This document shows positions 19,679 to 31,435 of a DNA stretch of 64,000 nt, piece by piece. The position numbers and the translations under genes are program-made. How positions within the stretch are numbered: the stretch's first letter is position 1; each line of letters starts with the position of its first letter. This DNA comes from Notolepis coatsorum (taxonomy: Eukaryota > Chordata > Actinopteri > Aulopiformes > Paralepididae): NCBI GenBank assembly GCA_963971535.1, contig OZ020589.1, forward strand, positions 54,689,743 to 54,753,742, read 5' to 3'. The notes below the pieces were generated by a model, which was not told where the DNA came from, ran no database searches, and saw nothing but the letters and a program-made list of their open reading frames with translations.

Positions 19679-21170
19679 GTGGTTGCTAGGGTGTTATACC
19701 TGGTTGCTAGGGTGTTTCTAGGTAGTAGCTAGGGTGTTATAGTTAGTTGCTAGGGTGTTTCTAGGTGGTTGCTAGGGTGTTTCTGGGTGGTTGCAAGGGT
19801 ATTTCTAGGTGGTTGCTAGGGTGTTCTATGTGGTTGTTAGGGTGTTTTTAGGTGGTTGCTAGGGTGTTGTGGTTGCTAGGGTGTTTTTAGGTGGTTGCTA
19901 TGGTATTTCTAGGTGGTTGCTAGGGTGTTCTATTCGGTTGTTAGGGTGTTTCTAGGTGGTTGCTAGGGTGTTATAGGTGGTTGCTAGGGTGTTATAGGTG
20001 GTTGCTAGGGTGTTATAGCTGGTTGCTAGGGTGTTATAGGTGGTTGCTAGGGTGTTATAGCTGGTTGCTATGGTGTTATAGGTGGTTGCTAGGGTGTTTC
20101 TAGGTGGTTGCTAGGGTGTTTCTAGGTGGTTGCTAGGGTGTTATAGGTGGTTGCTAGGGTGTTATAGGTGGTTGCTAGGGTGTTTCTAGGTGGATGCTAG
20201 GGTGTTATAGGTAGTTGCTAGGGTGTTATAGGTGGTTGCTAGGGTGTTATAGGTGGTTGCTAGGGTGTTTCTAGGTGGTTGCTAGGGTGTTTCTAGGTGG
20301 TTGCTAGGGTGTTATAGGTGGTTGCTAGGGTGTTATAGGTGGTTGCTAGGGTATTTCTAGGTGGTTGCTAGGGTGTTATAGCTGTTTGTTAGGGTGTTTC
20401 TAGGTGGTTGCTAGGGTGTTATAGGTGGTTGCTAGGGTGTTATAGCTGGTTGCTAGGGTGTTTCTAGGTGGTTGCTAGGGTGTTCTATTCGGTTGTTAGG
20501 GTGTTTCTAGGTGGTTGCTAAGGTGTTATAGGTGGTTGCTAAGGTGTTTCTAGGTGGTTGCTAGGGTGTTATAGGTGGTTGCTAGGGTGTTTCTAGGTGG
20601 TTGCTAGGGTGTTATAGGTGGTTGCTAGGGTGTTTCTAGGTGGTTGCTAAGGTGTTATAGGTGGTTGCTAGGGTGTTTCTAGGTGGTTGCTAGGGTATTT
20701 CTAGGTGGTTGCTAGGGTGTTATAGCTGGTTGCTAGGGTGTTTCTAGGTGGTTGCTAGGGTGTTATAGGTGGTTGCTAGGGTGTTATAGCTGGTTGCTAG
20801 GGTGTTTCTAGGTGGTTGCTAGGGTGTTCTATTCGGTTGTTAGGGTGTTTCTAGGTGGTTGCTAAGGTGTTATAGGTGGTTGCTAGGGTGTTTCTAGGTG
20901 GTTGCTAGGGTGTTATAGGTGGTTGCTAGGGTGTTTCTAGGTGGTTGCTAGGGTGTTATAGGTGGTTGCTAGGGTGTTTCTAGGTGGTTGCTAAGGTGTT
21001 ATAGGTGGTTGCTAGGGTGTTTCTAGGTGGTTGCTAAGGTGTTATAGGTGGTTGCTAGGGTGTTTCTAGGTGGTTGCTAGGGTGTTATAGGTGGTTGCTA
21101 GGGTGTTTCTAGGTGGTTGCTAGGGTGTTATAGGTGGTTGCTAATGTGTTATAGCTGGTTGCTAGGGTGT
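19679..21170. repeat. 21-22-bp minisatellite GGTTGCTAGGGTGTT(ATA or TCTA)GGT, about 70 copies
   Basis: Two unit types alternate (GTTATAGGT and GTTTCTAGGT endings). A marker variant TCTATTCGGTTGTTAGGG recurs at about 19931, 20486 and 20830, showing higher-order duplication inside the array. The right end runs into a LINE fragment. Confidence 0.93.
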
Positions 21171-21530
21171 TGGCCCTGGAGGAATGTAGGGACTCGAGGG
21201 AGGGAAGGGGGCAGCCGATCACACTCGCCGCTGATCGTATCACCCGCTGCAGCTTGGCCTTGTCCCTGACCGTGGCTGCAGGGAACCAGGTGATGATGGA
21301 GAGGGTGAGGATGGACTGGATGATGGCGGTGTAGAACTGGACCATCATAGTCCTCGGCAGCCTAAACTTCCTCAGCTGACGTAGGAAGAACATCCTCTTC
21401 CGGGCCTTTTTATTGAGAGTGATGGTGTTCAGCTCCCATTTCAGGTCCCGGGAGAGTGTCATGCCGAGGAAGCGGCAGGACTCCACAGAGGCCACCGGGG
21501 TGCCTCCCAGAATGATGAAACCCAAGGTCG
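21171..21530 (-). mobile_element. LINE family 1-like RT C-terminal fragment
   Basis: Minus-strand translation gives VESCRFLGMTLSRDLKW, then KKARKRMFFLRQLRKF, then QFYTAIIQSILTLSIITWF and KLQRVIRSAASVIGCPLPSLE, the same protein region as 7795-8132. The frame then runs into the adjoining minisatellite. Confidence 0.8.
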
Positions 21531-22330
21531 CTTTACAATCAAGAGGGCTAGGGAAATGGGGCAGTAGGGGAAAAGGGGAGCATGAGGGCAGGTAAGGGAT
21601 AATGAACCTAATTGTTGGAGCCAGATTCAGTCCTTAATATTTATTTAGTTAAAAATATGAAGCAATATTGTTTGGAAAACGATTTGAAATGAACTTGATT
21701 GATAACATCTTTTATTTGTTATGACTTGGATGTGTGTTGCTTCAACAACGTGAACAACGCTATGGATTTGGAACTTTAGAAATTGGAAACAGGACACCAT
21801 GCAACGGGAATAAGCCAGCACACCTCCACGTCATCCGGTAGGAATCCATTCACGCTAAACAAAGCTTCAAGTAAATGACAATAAATACTCTTTTCTATAA
21901 ACCAAACAATTCATCTCAGCTGTTTTCTTACGGAAAAGCGCATGCTTTTCCACAACCAAGGCTGTGGATCTCACATTGTCAAAAACCAGGCATGCAATAC
22001 TTGCGCCTTTGTTTAAGGAACATCACTGGAATTGATTGCTGGAAATAACGTTACGTTTGTTTGCTTTGAAGATTGTGTATCGAACATTCCACGTTACTAC
22101 TGGGAACGAGGTTAACTATGGACGGAGTTCAATGAATGGATACGCACCACTCATTGGATGCGCGTCTGTGAAGCACTGACGTCATTTCATAGTGTTATCT
22201 GTCGTCAGATAATAATCAAGAAACAAATCAAGTCGAAGTATCAGTCGACAACGATGTTTGAATTAAATTGAAAAACATGTGCAATAAATGCACCATTTCA
22301 GTTATTTGTTGGAACCAAATCAAACATTAA
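21531..22330. other. no gene or repeat recognised
   Basis: Moderately A/T-rich unique-looking DNA. A small TATA-poor region precedes the small frame at 22337; nothing else is assignable. Confidence 0.4.
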
Positions 22331-22336
22331 AGGAAA

Positions 22337-22621
22337 ATGGAACGTTTGGTGGAAGAAATTGACGCTGTACATTCCAATAGATTACAAGAATTGAAAGCAT
22401 CTAGAAGCGCCAAATTGGGTGTTTTAACCAGAAGGAAAAATGAAATCTTTGATTTAATGAAGCATACATGCCAGGTGGAAATTGTTAAATCAAAAGTGGA
22501 AAACGAGTTCAACAAAGCATATCAAGAACTGAATGATGTAAATGATTGTGTCAAAACTTTATTGTCACCAATGCCCAGCAATGAAGTCAAGGTCTTTCTG
22601 AGACATAAAGGAAACTGGTAA
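22337..22621 (+). CDS. small coiled-coil frame, possible exon
   Basis: A 94-codon frame begins at an ATG with A at -3. It is charged and helical in character (repeated Glu/Lys/Leu, for example EIVKSKVENEFNKAYQELND), which suggests a coiled coil such as the central rod of a TRIM-type protein. The last residues are followed by CTG-GTAAGA, a good splice donor that overlaps the final codons, so the frame may be a first coding exon rather than a complete protein. The last 55 bases are duplicated at 34296 upstream of the intact TRIM gene. I do not recognise the family. Confidence 0.4.
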   Translation: MERLVEEIDAVHSNRLQELKASRSAKLGVLTRRKNEIFDLMKHTCQVEIVKSKVENEFNKAYQELNDVNDCVKTLLSPMPSNEVKVFLRHKGNW

Positions 22622-22665
22622 GAAACCAGCCTTCAAACAAATCAGTAAATCAATCAATGAAATAA

Positions 22666-22674
22666 CGAGAGAGA

Positions 22675-22742
<68 letters not shown>

Positions 22743-22860
22743 AGAGAGATAGAGATATAGAGAGAGATAGAGATACAGAGAGAGAGACATAGAGAGAGAG
22801 AGAGAGAGGAAATGAGAGAGTGAGATAGAGAAAGAGAGAGAGAAAGAGAGTGTTTTATTC
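22666..22860. repeat. GA/GAGAGATA simple repeat
   Basis: A GA dinucleotide run (about 22680-22732) is followed by interrupted GAGATA units. The unit B counterpart (34389-34473) is a purer GA run. Confidence 0.93.
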
Positions 22861-22967
22861 AGTATGTTTACCATTTTGCCTGTCTCTCTTTGTGCTTATG
22901 AGTTTTAGTGGGGTTTGACAAAGTAAGCTAATTAGAGGTAGTTGATGCCGATAGAAAGTCCTGAACT

Positions 22968-23006
<39 letters not shown>

Positions 23007-23062
23007 ATCTTCTATCTATGAATCACAGTAAAATAGACACCGTCTCTTTAAAGCGACTCCTC

Positions 23063-23220
23063 CCCTGGACAGCTAGAACCAGGAAGCACCTCCCACCCGT
23101 GACGCGTTCAGAGTTTACTCTATAACCAGGAAGCACCTCCCACCCACACGATCAGAGTTTACTATAAATAACCAGGAAGCACCTCCCACCTCCCCCCGAT
23201 CAGAGTTTACTCTTCCTGAG
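23063..23220 (+). promoter_or_regulatory. TRIM copy A upstream region with repeated AACCAGGAAGCACCTCCCACC
   Basis: Three spaced copies of AACCAGGAAGCACCTCCCAC, each followed within 30 bp by CAGAGTTTACT, lie directly upstream of the TRIM copy. Unit B has two copies (36095-36165). They sit where the promoter/5' UTR should be. A TATAAATAA-like stretch occurs at 23164. The regulatory role is inferred from position only. Confidence 0.4.
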
Positions 23221-23231
23221 AAAACAAAACC

Positions 23232-24382
23232 ATGGATGAACATAAAGGCCATGATACAGTCTCAGCTGCAGCAGAAAGGACGGAGAGACAGAAAGAGCTT
23301 GGCAAGAGTCAGCAGAAAGTCCACCAGAGAGTCCAGGAGAGAGAGAAGCGACTCAAAGAGGCCCGACAGGTTGTTGATTCTCTCAATCGCTCTGTTGATA
23401 AAGCAGTGGAGGACAGTGGGAGAGTCTTCACTGAGCTGATACGCTCCTTGGAGACGAGGCGCTCTGAGCTGAAGAAGGTCATCAGAGCCCGACAGAGGAC
23501 CACAGTGACTCAGGCTGAAGAACTGCAGAAGAGACTGGAGCAGGAGATAGCGGACCTGAGGAGGAGAGCCACTGAGCTGGAGCAGCTCTCACACACAGAG
23601 GACCACATCCACTTTCTAAAGAGTCACCCCCCCCCTCTCCAGTCCCAGTGAACTCACCCAGCATCAGTGTCCTTCCTCTCCTGTACTTTGCAGATGTGAC
23701 TCAGGTCATGTCTGAGCTGAGAGACAAACTACAGGACGTTCTGGAAGAGCAGTGGCCCAGAATCTCAACAACAGTGAATGCAGTTAATGTTCTACTGCCA
23801 CCAGAGCCCAAGACCAGAGCTGACTTCTTACAATATTCCTCTCAGATCACACTGGACCCAAACATAACACACAGAAAACTGTCTTTGTCTGAGGGGAACA
23901 GAAAAGCAACACGGATGCAGCTAGAGCAGTCATATCCTGATGATGATCACCTAGAAAGATTTATTTACTGGCCTCAGGTTCTGGGTACAGAAGGTCTGAC
24001 TGGACGCTGTTACTGGGAGGTGGAGTGGAGTGGAGCGGTTTCTGTAGCAGCCTCCTACAAATACATTCATAGAAGAGGCACTGAGGATGACTGTGTATTT
24101 GGAAAAAGATCTAAATCCTGGGCTTTAGGGTGCAGACAAAGTGATTACTTCTTCAGCCACAATAACGAGTACATAACAGTACCGGGCCCCCGGTCCTCCA
24201 GAATAGGAGTGTACCTGGATCACAGGGCAGGTACTCTGTCCTTCTACAGCGTCTCTGACACCATGACCCTCCTGCACAGAGTCAACACCACATTCACTCA
24301 GCCTCTCTATCCTGGACTTGGGGTCAGCTTCTCTATCTCTGGACTGGACCCTGGGGAGGCTGAGTTTTGTGAGCTGAAGTAG
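23232..24382 (+). pseudogene. TRIM copy A: RING and B-boxes deleted, frameshifted
   Basis: Aligned with the intact copy at 36228, a deletion of about 560 bp joins the 5' leader to codon 178, removing RING, B-box 1 and most of B-box 2. An internal Met is left in a favourable ACCATGG context. The first frame (23232-23651, 139 codons) covers only the coiled coil. A run of nine C instead of eight near 23627 shifts the frame and stops it. A second frame (from 23648 to the TAG ending at 24382) carries the whole PRY/SPRY domain and keeps the usual CYWEVEW motif. It therefore cannot make a RING E3 ligase. It could still express a coiled-coil fragment. Confidence 0.88.
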
Positions 24383-24514
24383 AGATCAGTGACGTTCACA
24401 GCTCCTCTACCCAGGGTTTGGGGTTTAAATTGATCTAGAAGATGCTGAGTTGTGAAAGATGAGGTAATTAGGAGTTACATTCATTCACTCAGTCACTCTA
24501 TTGTTGTTCTGAAG

Positions 24515-24790
24515 GACACACACACTCACTCACTATGATGTTCTGAGGGACACACACACACTCACTATGATGTTCTGAAGGACACACACTCACTATTGTT
24601 GTTCTGAAGGACACACACACTCACTCACTATGATGTTCTGAGGGACACACACACACACTCACTATGATGTTCTGAAGGACACACACTCACTATGTTGTTC
24701 TGAAGGACACACACACACTCACTGATGTTCTGAGGGACACACACACACATGCACGCACACACATGTATGTTTTTTTTTTTTTTTTTATTC
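24515..24790. repeat. degenerate repeat of TGATGTTCTGAGGGACACACACACTCACTA, then T run
   Basis: About seven imperfect units of roughly 30-45 bp in the 3' flank of TRIM copy A. The equivalent in unit B is 38050-38240 with fewer units. Confidence 0.8.
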
Positions 24791-24939
24791 TCTAAATAAC
24801 GTGAGCCATAAATTAAAGGCATTTTAATATTTGTAGAGCTGCCTTGGATTTCAACTTTTTTATAACTATTTTACAGATTACTTTTGTTTTTCTACTTTAA
24901 GTGTAAATGCCATAAGAATACAGTAAATTACCGGGTCTG

Positions 24940-25050
24940 TCTATTCGCTTAGGAAGAATGACCATTCATTGAATATTGTGCATTTTGTCTTTTGTTCTTT
25001 TATTCTTACTAAATAAACGTGGACATCTAAACCCAGAAGGACCCGTGTGG
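24940..25050 (+). repeat. direct repeat with polyadenylation signal (first of two)
   Basis: AAGAATGACCATTCATTGAA through TAAATAAACGTGGACATCTAAA recurs at 25970-26060, and both recur in unit B at 38415-38500 and 39290-39375. Each contains AATAAA, so they are plausible alternative 3' ends for the TRIM transcript. Confidence 0.65.
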
Positions 25051-25069
25051 ATATTTGATATTTGATAGA

Positions 25070-25131
25070 TCCTACTGTCTCTCTAGAAGCTCATACTGGC
25101 TGCATATCTTTTCTAGTGTCTATCTAGTTTG
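25070..25131 (+). repeat. single monomer related to the 42-bp minisatellite at 49702
   Basis: CTCTAGAAGCTCATACTGGC followed by TGCATATCTTTTCTA and GTCTATCTAG matches the repeat unit of the array at 49702-51801. The same single copy exists in unit B near 38548. It is a likely founder sequence. Confidence 0.75.
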
Positions 25132-25224
25132 GGGTTTAAATCGATCTTGAAGATGCTGAGTTGTGAAAGATGAGGTAATTAGGAGTTACATTCACTCAGT
25201 CACTCTTATCATTGTTCTGAGGGA

Positions 25225-25423
<199 letters not shown>

Positions 25424-26576
25424 TATGTTTAGCTTTGTTTCTAGTTTCTAGCCTACCGGGGTAAAGTTTGTTTGATTAGATCTTTGCATATTCACACATT
25501 TGATTCCTATCTTCAATACCTCTGTCCCTTTGCATGTGGGGACAAATCTTTATTTTCATACTCAGGGTAGGTTGGACAACAATATGCAACCATTGTATTT
25601 GTATTTGATCACCTTTGGTCATTCTGGTCATTACTGTGGGATTTGGGCCGGTCTCTCCTCTCTCTGTTCCAGGGGGGGTTGGTAACAATGTGGGGGCCGG
25701 ACCTCCATGGGGAGGTGGATTCTGCCTATAACCTTCTCCCTCACCTCTTATCCCTGGGCAGCCGGGACACTTCATATACGGGACACTCTTCTATCTTCAA
25801 GGCCTTCGGTTGAACCCACAGCCAGGATGTGTGGGGCATGTTTCAGTCGTAAATGCAACTATATTGTTTAAGAACAGACCCACCTGCGTTATCAGAAGAG
25901 CTCAAGGAGAGAGAGAGTTGTTCTTCTGGTGGCAGACTTTGAGGGAGACAGACCTAGATAAGAGCTGGTTTAGGAAGAATGATGACCATTCATTGAATAT
26001 TGTGCATTTTGTCTTTTGTTCTTTTGTTCTTACTAAATAAACGTGGACATCTAAACTCAGAAAGACCTGTGTGGATATTTGCTTGAAACTTGCCGTTTCA
26101 CTGACTGAACCTCAATAGAACTTTGAACAAAACGCAAAGGAATTGACTTGAAGTCACTATTTCCATGTGCTACATGAGAAATGCAGTTAAAGTCTAACAT
26201 TACCAGTGAAATTCAATAGTGGTCAAATAGAAACATAAGTATACTCTAGTCTACAGTATCAATTATGTGTGTATGTGTACAGCCCACCCTGTTATAAATA
26301 TACAAATAACTATGCTAAGTCTATTCACGGTACAAATATAGCTAACTCTATCTTATGTCTACTCCCGGTACAATATATTGTAGCTATAATAAATATAAGT
26401 TTATCCTGTGCAATATATACAGTACTCCATACTAAGTCTACCTTGATCTGTACATGGAATATAAGATATTTGGAACTTTCTGAACCTATTGTAAATCGTA
26501 ATATAGATCAGTTTTACTATGTTTGCAAACATTGCCAACATACCCAAAGTGTTTCAGCCACAGAAGACAGAACAAA

Positions 26577-26745
26577 TACAAGCAGCTTACTGTTGTCTAG
26601 TGTTGGTCAGTCAGTCTTACTGTTGTCTAGTGTTGGTCAGTCAGTCTTACTGTTGTCTAGTGTTGGTCAGTCAGTCTTACTGTTGTCTAGTGTTGGTCAG
26701 TCAGTCTTACTGTTGTCTAGTGTTGGTCAGTCAGCAGGAGATGAA
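26577..26745 (+). repeat. 30-bp minisatellite, 5 copies (unit A form)
   Basis: Units read CTTACTGTTGTCTAGTGTTG followed by GTCAGTCAGT. In unit B (46117-46495) the array has about 53-bp units that add CAGGAGATGAA..CAGG..CTCCAGT. The two copies amplified different registers of the same sequence. Confidence 0.88.
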
Positions 26746-27388
26746 CACAGGCTCCAGTCTTATGTCCGGTGGTGGAGCTACACATTCATGTATGTTTGGA
26801 TCAATTACCTTTAACATATTCAATCTAGCCAATAACAAATGCACACATTTGGATATGATCACTTTTCCCTTTGGTGGAATACGTCAGATAACCTTTCTGT
26901 TTCAATATGATGCATAATTAAATAGTTCCAAGAGTAAATGATTTTATTTGTGTTAAATTAGGAAAATTATAAGGTAACTGTACATATTTTCATATAAACA
27001 TTTAATAAGTATAACATAATTAATCATAAAATGAGTTACCCATGAAATATAAAGGGCAATGTATAGTGTGTGTATACATAATATAAAAATAACAACACTT
27101 TCACAAGTTCATAGTTCATTCAAAATATATATTGATTTAAGTATCCAACAGGACTTGACATAAACATTTGTACAGTAATGATGAGAGACAAGTTATGCAA
27201 CATACCTGCACTCTATTTCAGTTCACTGAAGATATCATATCTTTCCTTATAAAATAACAACATGTTGTAAAGGTCAAAGGTTGTGCAAGATCTTCAAGCT
27301 TTGTCCTTGGACCATATCTTGTTCCACATATGAAATAAATAATCCATAATAAATAGGACTGTTAGTTATTTTGTATATTATCTATAGA
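26746..27388. other. A/T-rich duplicated DNA, no gene
   Basis: Present three times in the window: here, at 46500-47120 and in part at 49113-49553. I see no coding frame or known element. Confidence 0.5.
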
Positions 27389-28850
27389 ACAGCTGGAGCA
27401 ATCCTACCTGGAGGGGAGAGAACAGATGGTAGAGGTAAACGGTACTCTATCCCCCCCCCCCTCACAGTGAGCTGTGGTGTTCCACAAGGAAGCATACTAG
27501 GACCGCTACTCTTCCTAATTTATGCAAATGACATGTCGTCAGCCTGTGACTGCAACTTGTTCCTGTTTGCGGACGACTCAGCCCTGCTGGTCTCTGACAA
27601 GAACAAGTTGCAGGTTGAAAAAACCCTCAGCTCGGAACTAGGCAAAATCTGCATATGGCTCGCCGACAACAAACTATCATTACACATGGGCAAAACAGAG
27701 TCCATTCTCTTCGGTTCAAATAACAAACTCAGCAAGACCGACGGCTTCTCAGTTACAGTGGGTGACAATATTGTCACAAGGAAAGACGAAATTACCTACC
27801 TGGGTTCCATCCTAGAGGCAAATCTTTCCTGTGACAAAATGGCATCCAATGTAATAAAAAAAGTCAACCAACGAACTAGATTCTTGTACCGGATCTCCTC
27901 TCTGGTAAACAAGAATACCCTGAAGACTCTGGCAGGAGCACTCATTCAAGGGTACTACGACTATGCGTGCACCTCATGGTACCAAAGCACCTCAAAGGCG
28001 CTTAAAACAAAATTACAAACATCACAAAACAAACTGGTCAGACTACTACTTGACCTGAACCCCAGAACCCACCTCACCCCTGCCCACTTTGACAACCTAG
28101 GATGGCTTAGAGTAGACGACAGAGTACAGCAACTTGCAATGGGCCTGGTCTACAAGATACACTATACGACCGGGGTACCCATGTACATGTCAAAATACTT
28201 CCCAAAGGTCAGTGAATACCACAACCACTACACCAGAGGAAGCTCAACAAATCATGTTAAACCCAGATTCGGCTCAAACAAGGGACTAAACACGTTTAGC
28301 AATTATGCCACAACAATGTGGAACGCCCTACCTAAAGCTGTAAAGGAATGTGAATCCCTACCCACATTCAAAACCGCTCTTAAAGAGCACCTACAGGAGG
28401 CTGCAATTCGAAACTGGCCACCGTAAATGCCCAAAACCCCCACCACCTCCTAATAGACAGTCTCCTCTCCACCGCATGTATATATTCCCTCCCCGCCGTA
28501 TGTATATTTCTCTCCCACCCACCCACCCCCTCCTAATGTACAGTCCCCTCTCCATCATATGTATATACTCTGTCAGGATCTAGGGGTAACAGTACTGTAT
28601 ATTTGAATACCGTTTATGTCACAAATGTATCAGTACTAAATACCTATATGTCCCTATGCCATAAATGTCATGTATGTTGTGTATGTCATAAATGTCTATA
28701 TGAATTGAAAATGGGGGACCCTGATGGAAACAAGACAAACGTCTTTCTCAGGTCTGCATCCCCTTAACAATTGTATGTATTGAGCCGTACTGTATTGTAC
28801 CCATTCTGCAATCTGTTAAATAAAGTTTTCATTCATTCATTCAACACATT
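27389..28850 (+). mobile_element. LINE family 2, 5'-truncated (unit A)
   Basis: Plus-strand translation shows the reverse-transcriptase blocks GVPQGSILGPLLFLIY and FADDSALL (the FADD variant of the YxDD active site). A long C-terminal region follows, ending NYATTMWNALPKAVKE and LPTFKTALKEHLQEA with a stop at 28424-28426. A C run near 27451 shifts the frame between SYLEGREQMVEVNG and LTVSCGVPQG. The 3' UTR ends with AATAAAGTTTTCATTCATTC. The clade (Jockey/RTE-like) is not resolved. It is a dead copy without the N-terminal half and endonuclease. Confidence 0.85.
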
Positions 28851-29217
28851 TTCAAACAGACACAAAGGCTGATTATAGCACTCTGAAATTGAAATGATAT
28901 AACATGTCACTGTTATTTGCTATAGAAACACTGCTAGGAGTAGTTTAGTATATTGTATACTGCGCTGAATTAACTAGCTAAGTGTTTTATTCACAATGTG
29001 AAATCAGATATTGCATAAAAATCTAGTAAATAGAGTCGCGGCTGAGATGATGGAAATACTTTAGATGTGATGTGATGTTATTTATGTTGTTCTATTGCTT
29101 AATCACTTCCTGTAGTAACATTTACAGAAACATGTTACATTATGGTTCACTGCAGATTTGGAAAGGCCGTCACCAGGGTTAACATTCTAACCATAAGCAT
29201 AGAGATGCGTGTAAACG

Positions 29218-29450
29218 GTAAATGGCTGCATTTATATACTAGCACTTTTATCCAAAGCTCTTTACAATTTGTTCCTCACATTTTACCCATTCACTCACAC
29301 ATTCACACACCGACGGCAGAGGCAAGGTGCCAACCTGCTCATCGGGAGCAATTAGGGGTTAAGTGTCTTGCTCAAGGACACCTCGACACGTTGCCCGGGA
29401 GGAGCGATAATCGAACCGCGAACCTCTGGATTACCAGACGACTGCTCTAC
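29218..29450. repeat. short dispersed repeat, SINE-like
   Basis: Runs from GGCTGCATTTATATACTAGC through TTAAGTGTCTTGCTCAAGGA to ATAATCGAACCGCGAACCTC. Reversed, the last part resembles a pol III B box (GGTTCGATTA). This type of sequence is widespread in fish. Unit B keeps the left part (48922-49111) and then breaks. Confidence 0.5.
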
Positions 29451-29601
29451 TCTGTTGTGTGTCTGCTGAGCAAGGGTAGAATTACCTATGGAGTCAATGG
29501 AAAGAAGACAGACGCATAATGGGGTAAACCGTTGTCAGAACTCAGGTAATTTTGACAGTCTTTCAATGCCATTATGTATGACTAGCAATCTGTCTGAGTC
29601 G

Positions 29602-29790
29602 ATGAGTGATTGATTGATTTTATTGATGGATTAAAAACAAAGGATAACATGAGAGAGTAAAACCCTTATTTCCGTCATGGTCCCACTGATGAGAGCTTTC
29701 TTATGTCTAACTACGTTTCGTATTGTTTACATCAGGGTCCCCCATTTTCAATTCATCATAACATATATGACATACACGACATACAGATAG
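29602..29790 (-). mobile_element. LINE family 2 3' UTR fragments, minus strand
   Basis: TGATTGATTGATTTTATTGA and, after an interruption, TTGTTTACATCAGGGTCCCC..ATTTTCAATTCATCA are reverse complements of the LINE family 2 UTR. Unit B (near 49580) reads GTCGATGAGAGCTTTCTTAT without the first piece, an empty site with GATGAG at the junction. Confidence 0.65.
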
Positions 29791-30656
29791 ACAGGCCTGG
29801 TGTGTTATCGTTGTATTAATTGTCATACTGCACACGATAACCATTAAATATAAGGATCTTGAATACAAGGTGTAGTGGTTTATGCCCTATAGTCAATACA
29901 ATGACAAGAGATCTTTGGACGGGCCATTGTAACACTTGGCAACTCTCACTGATTTACAGTATAAACTGGTGGCAGATTATAATGGACACAAGATGGCGCT
30001 ATTCACCATACAATCATTAGACTCTTGCCTTCATTTGCACCTTTCCAATGTCGTCCCAGTACACCTAGGCCCCGTTCCTTGTACCTGGATAACTGAGTTA
30101 GCCGGATAACTTTAACTGGATAACTGAGTTAGCCGGACTTTCCGGTTCCCCGTACGTGGATTTTCCAAATCACCATGACAACAGATCCAAAAGTTTGAGC
30201 CTGGTCGAAAGCAGAGTTTAAGTTCAAGTTAGCCTGAACCATCGCCACGCCCCCGCAAAGAAGTGACAGCCCGTTTCCTGAAACTATTCCCACAGTCTAC
30301 GATCTGCATTATACCATTCTGAATTACGTTTTTGTGCTCCATTCTTCCAGAGGGGGCTTTTGAAATGTAAAATAGACCCAAAATGCTGATACTAAATTCA
30401 CTTTGTCCTAAATAATGCACGTTATATATACCGTGGCGCTCGCTCGTGCGATGTACACATTATGTGGTTATTTTAATTGTAACTGGGATTAAGATGTCTG
30501 ATGAGATGCGCTGTTTGACGGATTTGAGAAATTGAATGAGCCGTTGACGTCACATTAATGAATGAGGATAAAGAGATAAACTTCATTCAAAACAAAGGAT
30601 ATTCTAAACACGGGTCTCTCGTTCATTAATGTATAAACAATGAATTTATCCCATCT

Positions 30657-30727
30657 GGCACAGTGGTGCAGCTGTAGTGCTCAAGCCTGCCAACCCAGTG
30701 ACCGGGGTTCAAAACCCGGTGTTTCCA
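30657..30727 (+). tRNA. tRNA-Gly-like sequence inside TIR copy 1 (probably pseudogene)
   Basis: A box-like TGGTGCAGCTGTAG, an anticodon loop CTGCCAA with GCC, and B box GGTTCAAAACC lie in tRNA order and spacing, and a T run follows at 30735. Arms are only partly paired. It is a tRNA-derived pol III-type sequence rather than a proven tRNA. Confidence 0.4.
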
Positions 30728-30880
30728 ATATGATTTTTTTGAATATAATATTAATGATTATACGCCAAGGTAGCCTGGTTTTAAGTTAAAATATTATAAA
30801 TCTACATGCATTGAGGATGTCATTCTTTATATAGCTCTCAACGTGCACCAAATTGAATTATTCCTATATTGCAAAAAGAA

Positions 30881-30954
30881 GGAAAAGACTAGGGTCTCGA
30901 ACCCCGGTCGTCTGCGTGATAGTCAAAACAACAACCCGTTAGACCACATTGGAG
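30881..30954 (-). tRNA. tRNA-Glu-like sequence inside TIR copy 1 (probably pseudogene)
   Basis: On the minus strand, TGGTCTAACGGGT is an A-box match and GGTTCGAGACC a B-box match. The anticodon position reads ATC here (TTC in the other two copies). It converges with the Gly-like sequence. Confidence 0.4.
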
Positions 30955-31435
30955 ATAAGTTAAAGATCGACTATACATCAATCAATGGGTAAGAGAGCCG
31001 TATCGTAATTCTGTATAACAGTTAACTAATTATTTTCGCTAGCAAGATCTCATTTGATTATTCAATCCAGCAGGCAAGTTTAAAGAAATATAATCTGATT
31101 GATTGAGGTAATGAGGGACTTAAAATTAGCCTATAGATAACGCATTTAACTTGTCGGCGAGGCGATTGAGCCGTATTGCAATCTGTCAATAAAGTTTTAA
31201 ATCAATTAATCAATCAATGCCGTTAGAGAATCAGGATCTCTGCCATCGATACGTGCTGGCTTTTCGCCTGAAGCGGCCGCGCGCATTTAGCCTGAGTCGC
31301 AAGTCTGGCTTGAGTTAACGAGACTGAATCCACCTTCGAGGAACAGGAAAATCCCGGCTTCGAACATCGGGTTAACTGAAGCTGGATAATGACATCTTGA
31401 TCGACTTAGTTGAACCAGGTACAAGAAACAGGGCC

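Larger units (their letters stand above)
30068..31435 (+). mobile_element. 1.37-kb TIR element with two tRNA-like sequences, copy 1
   Basis: Left end GGCCCCGTTCCTTGTACCTGG and right end CCAGGTACAAGAAACAGGGCC are inverted repeats of about 21 bp. Flanks are CTA and CTG, an imperfect 3-bp duplication. The internal sequence is collinear with 53574-54955 and the reverse complement of 55339-56719. It has no frame longer than about 75 codons, so it is non-autonomous. A PHIS-group (Harbinger-related) origin is my inference from the GGGCC end and the 3-bp CTG-type duplication. Confidence 0.85.
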
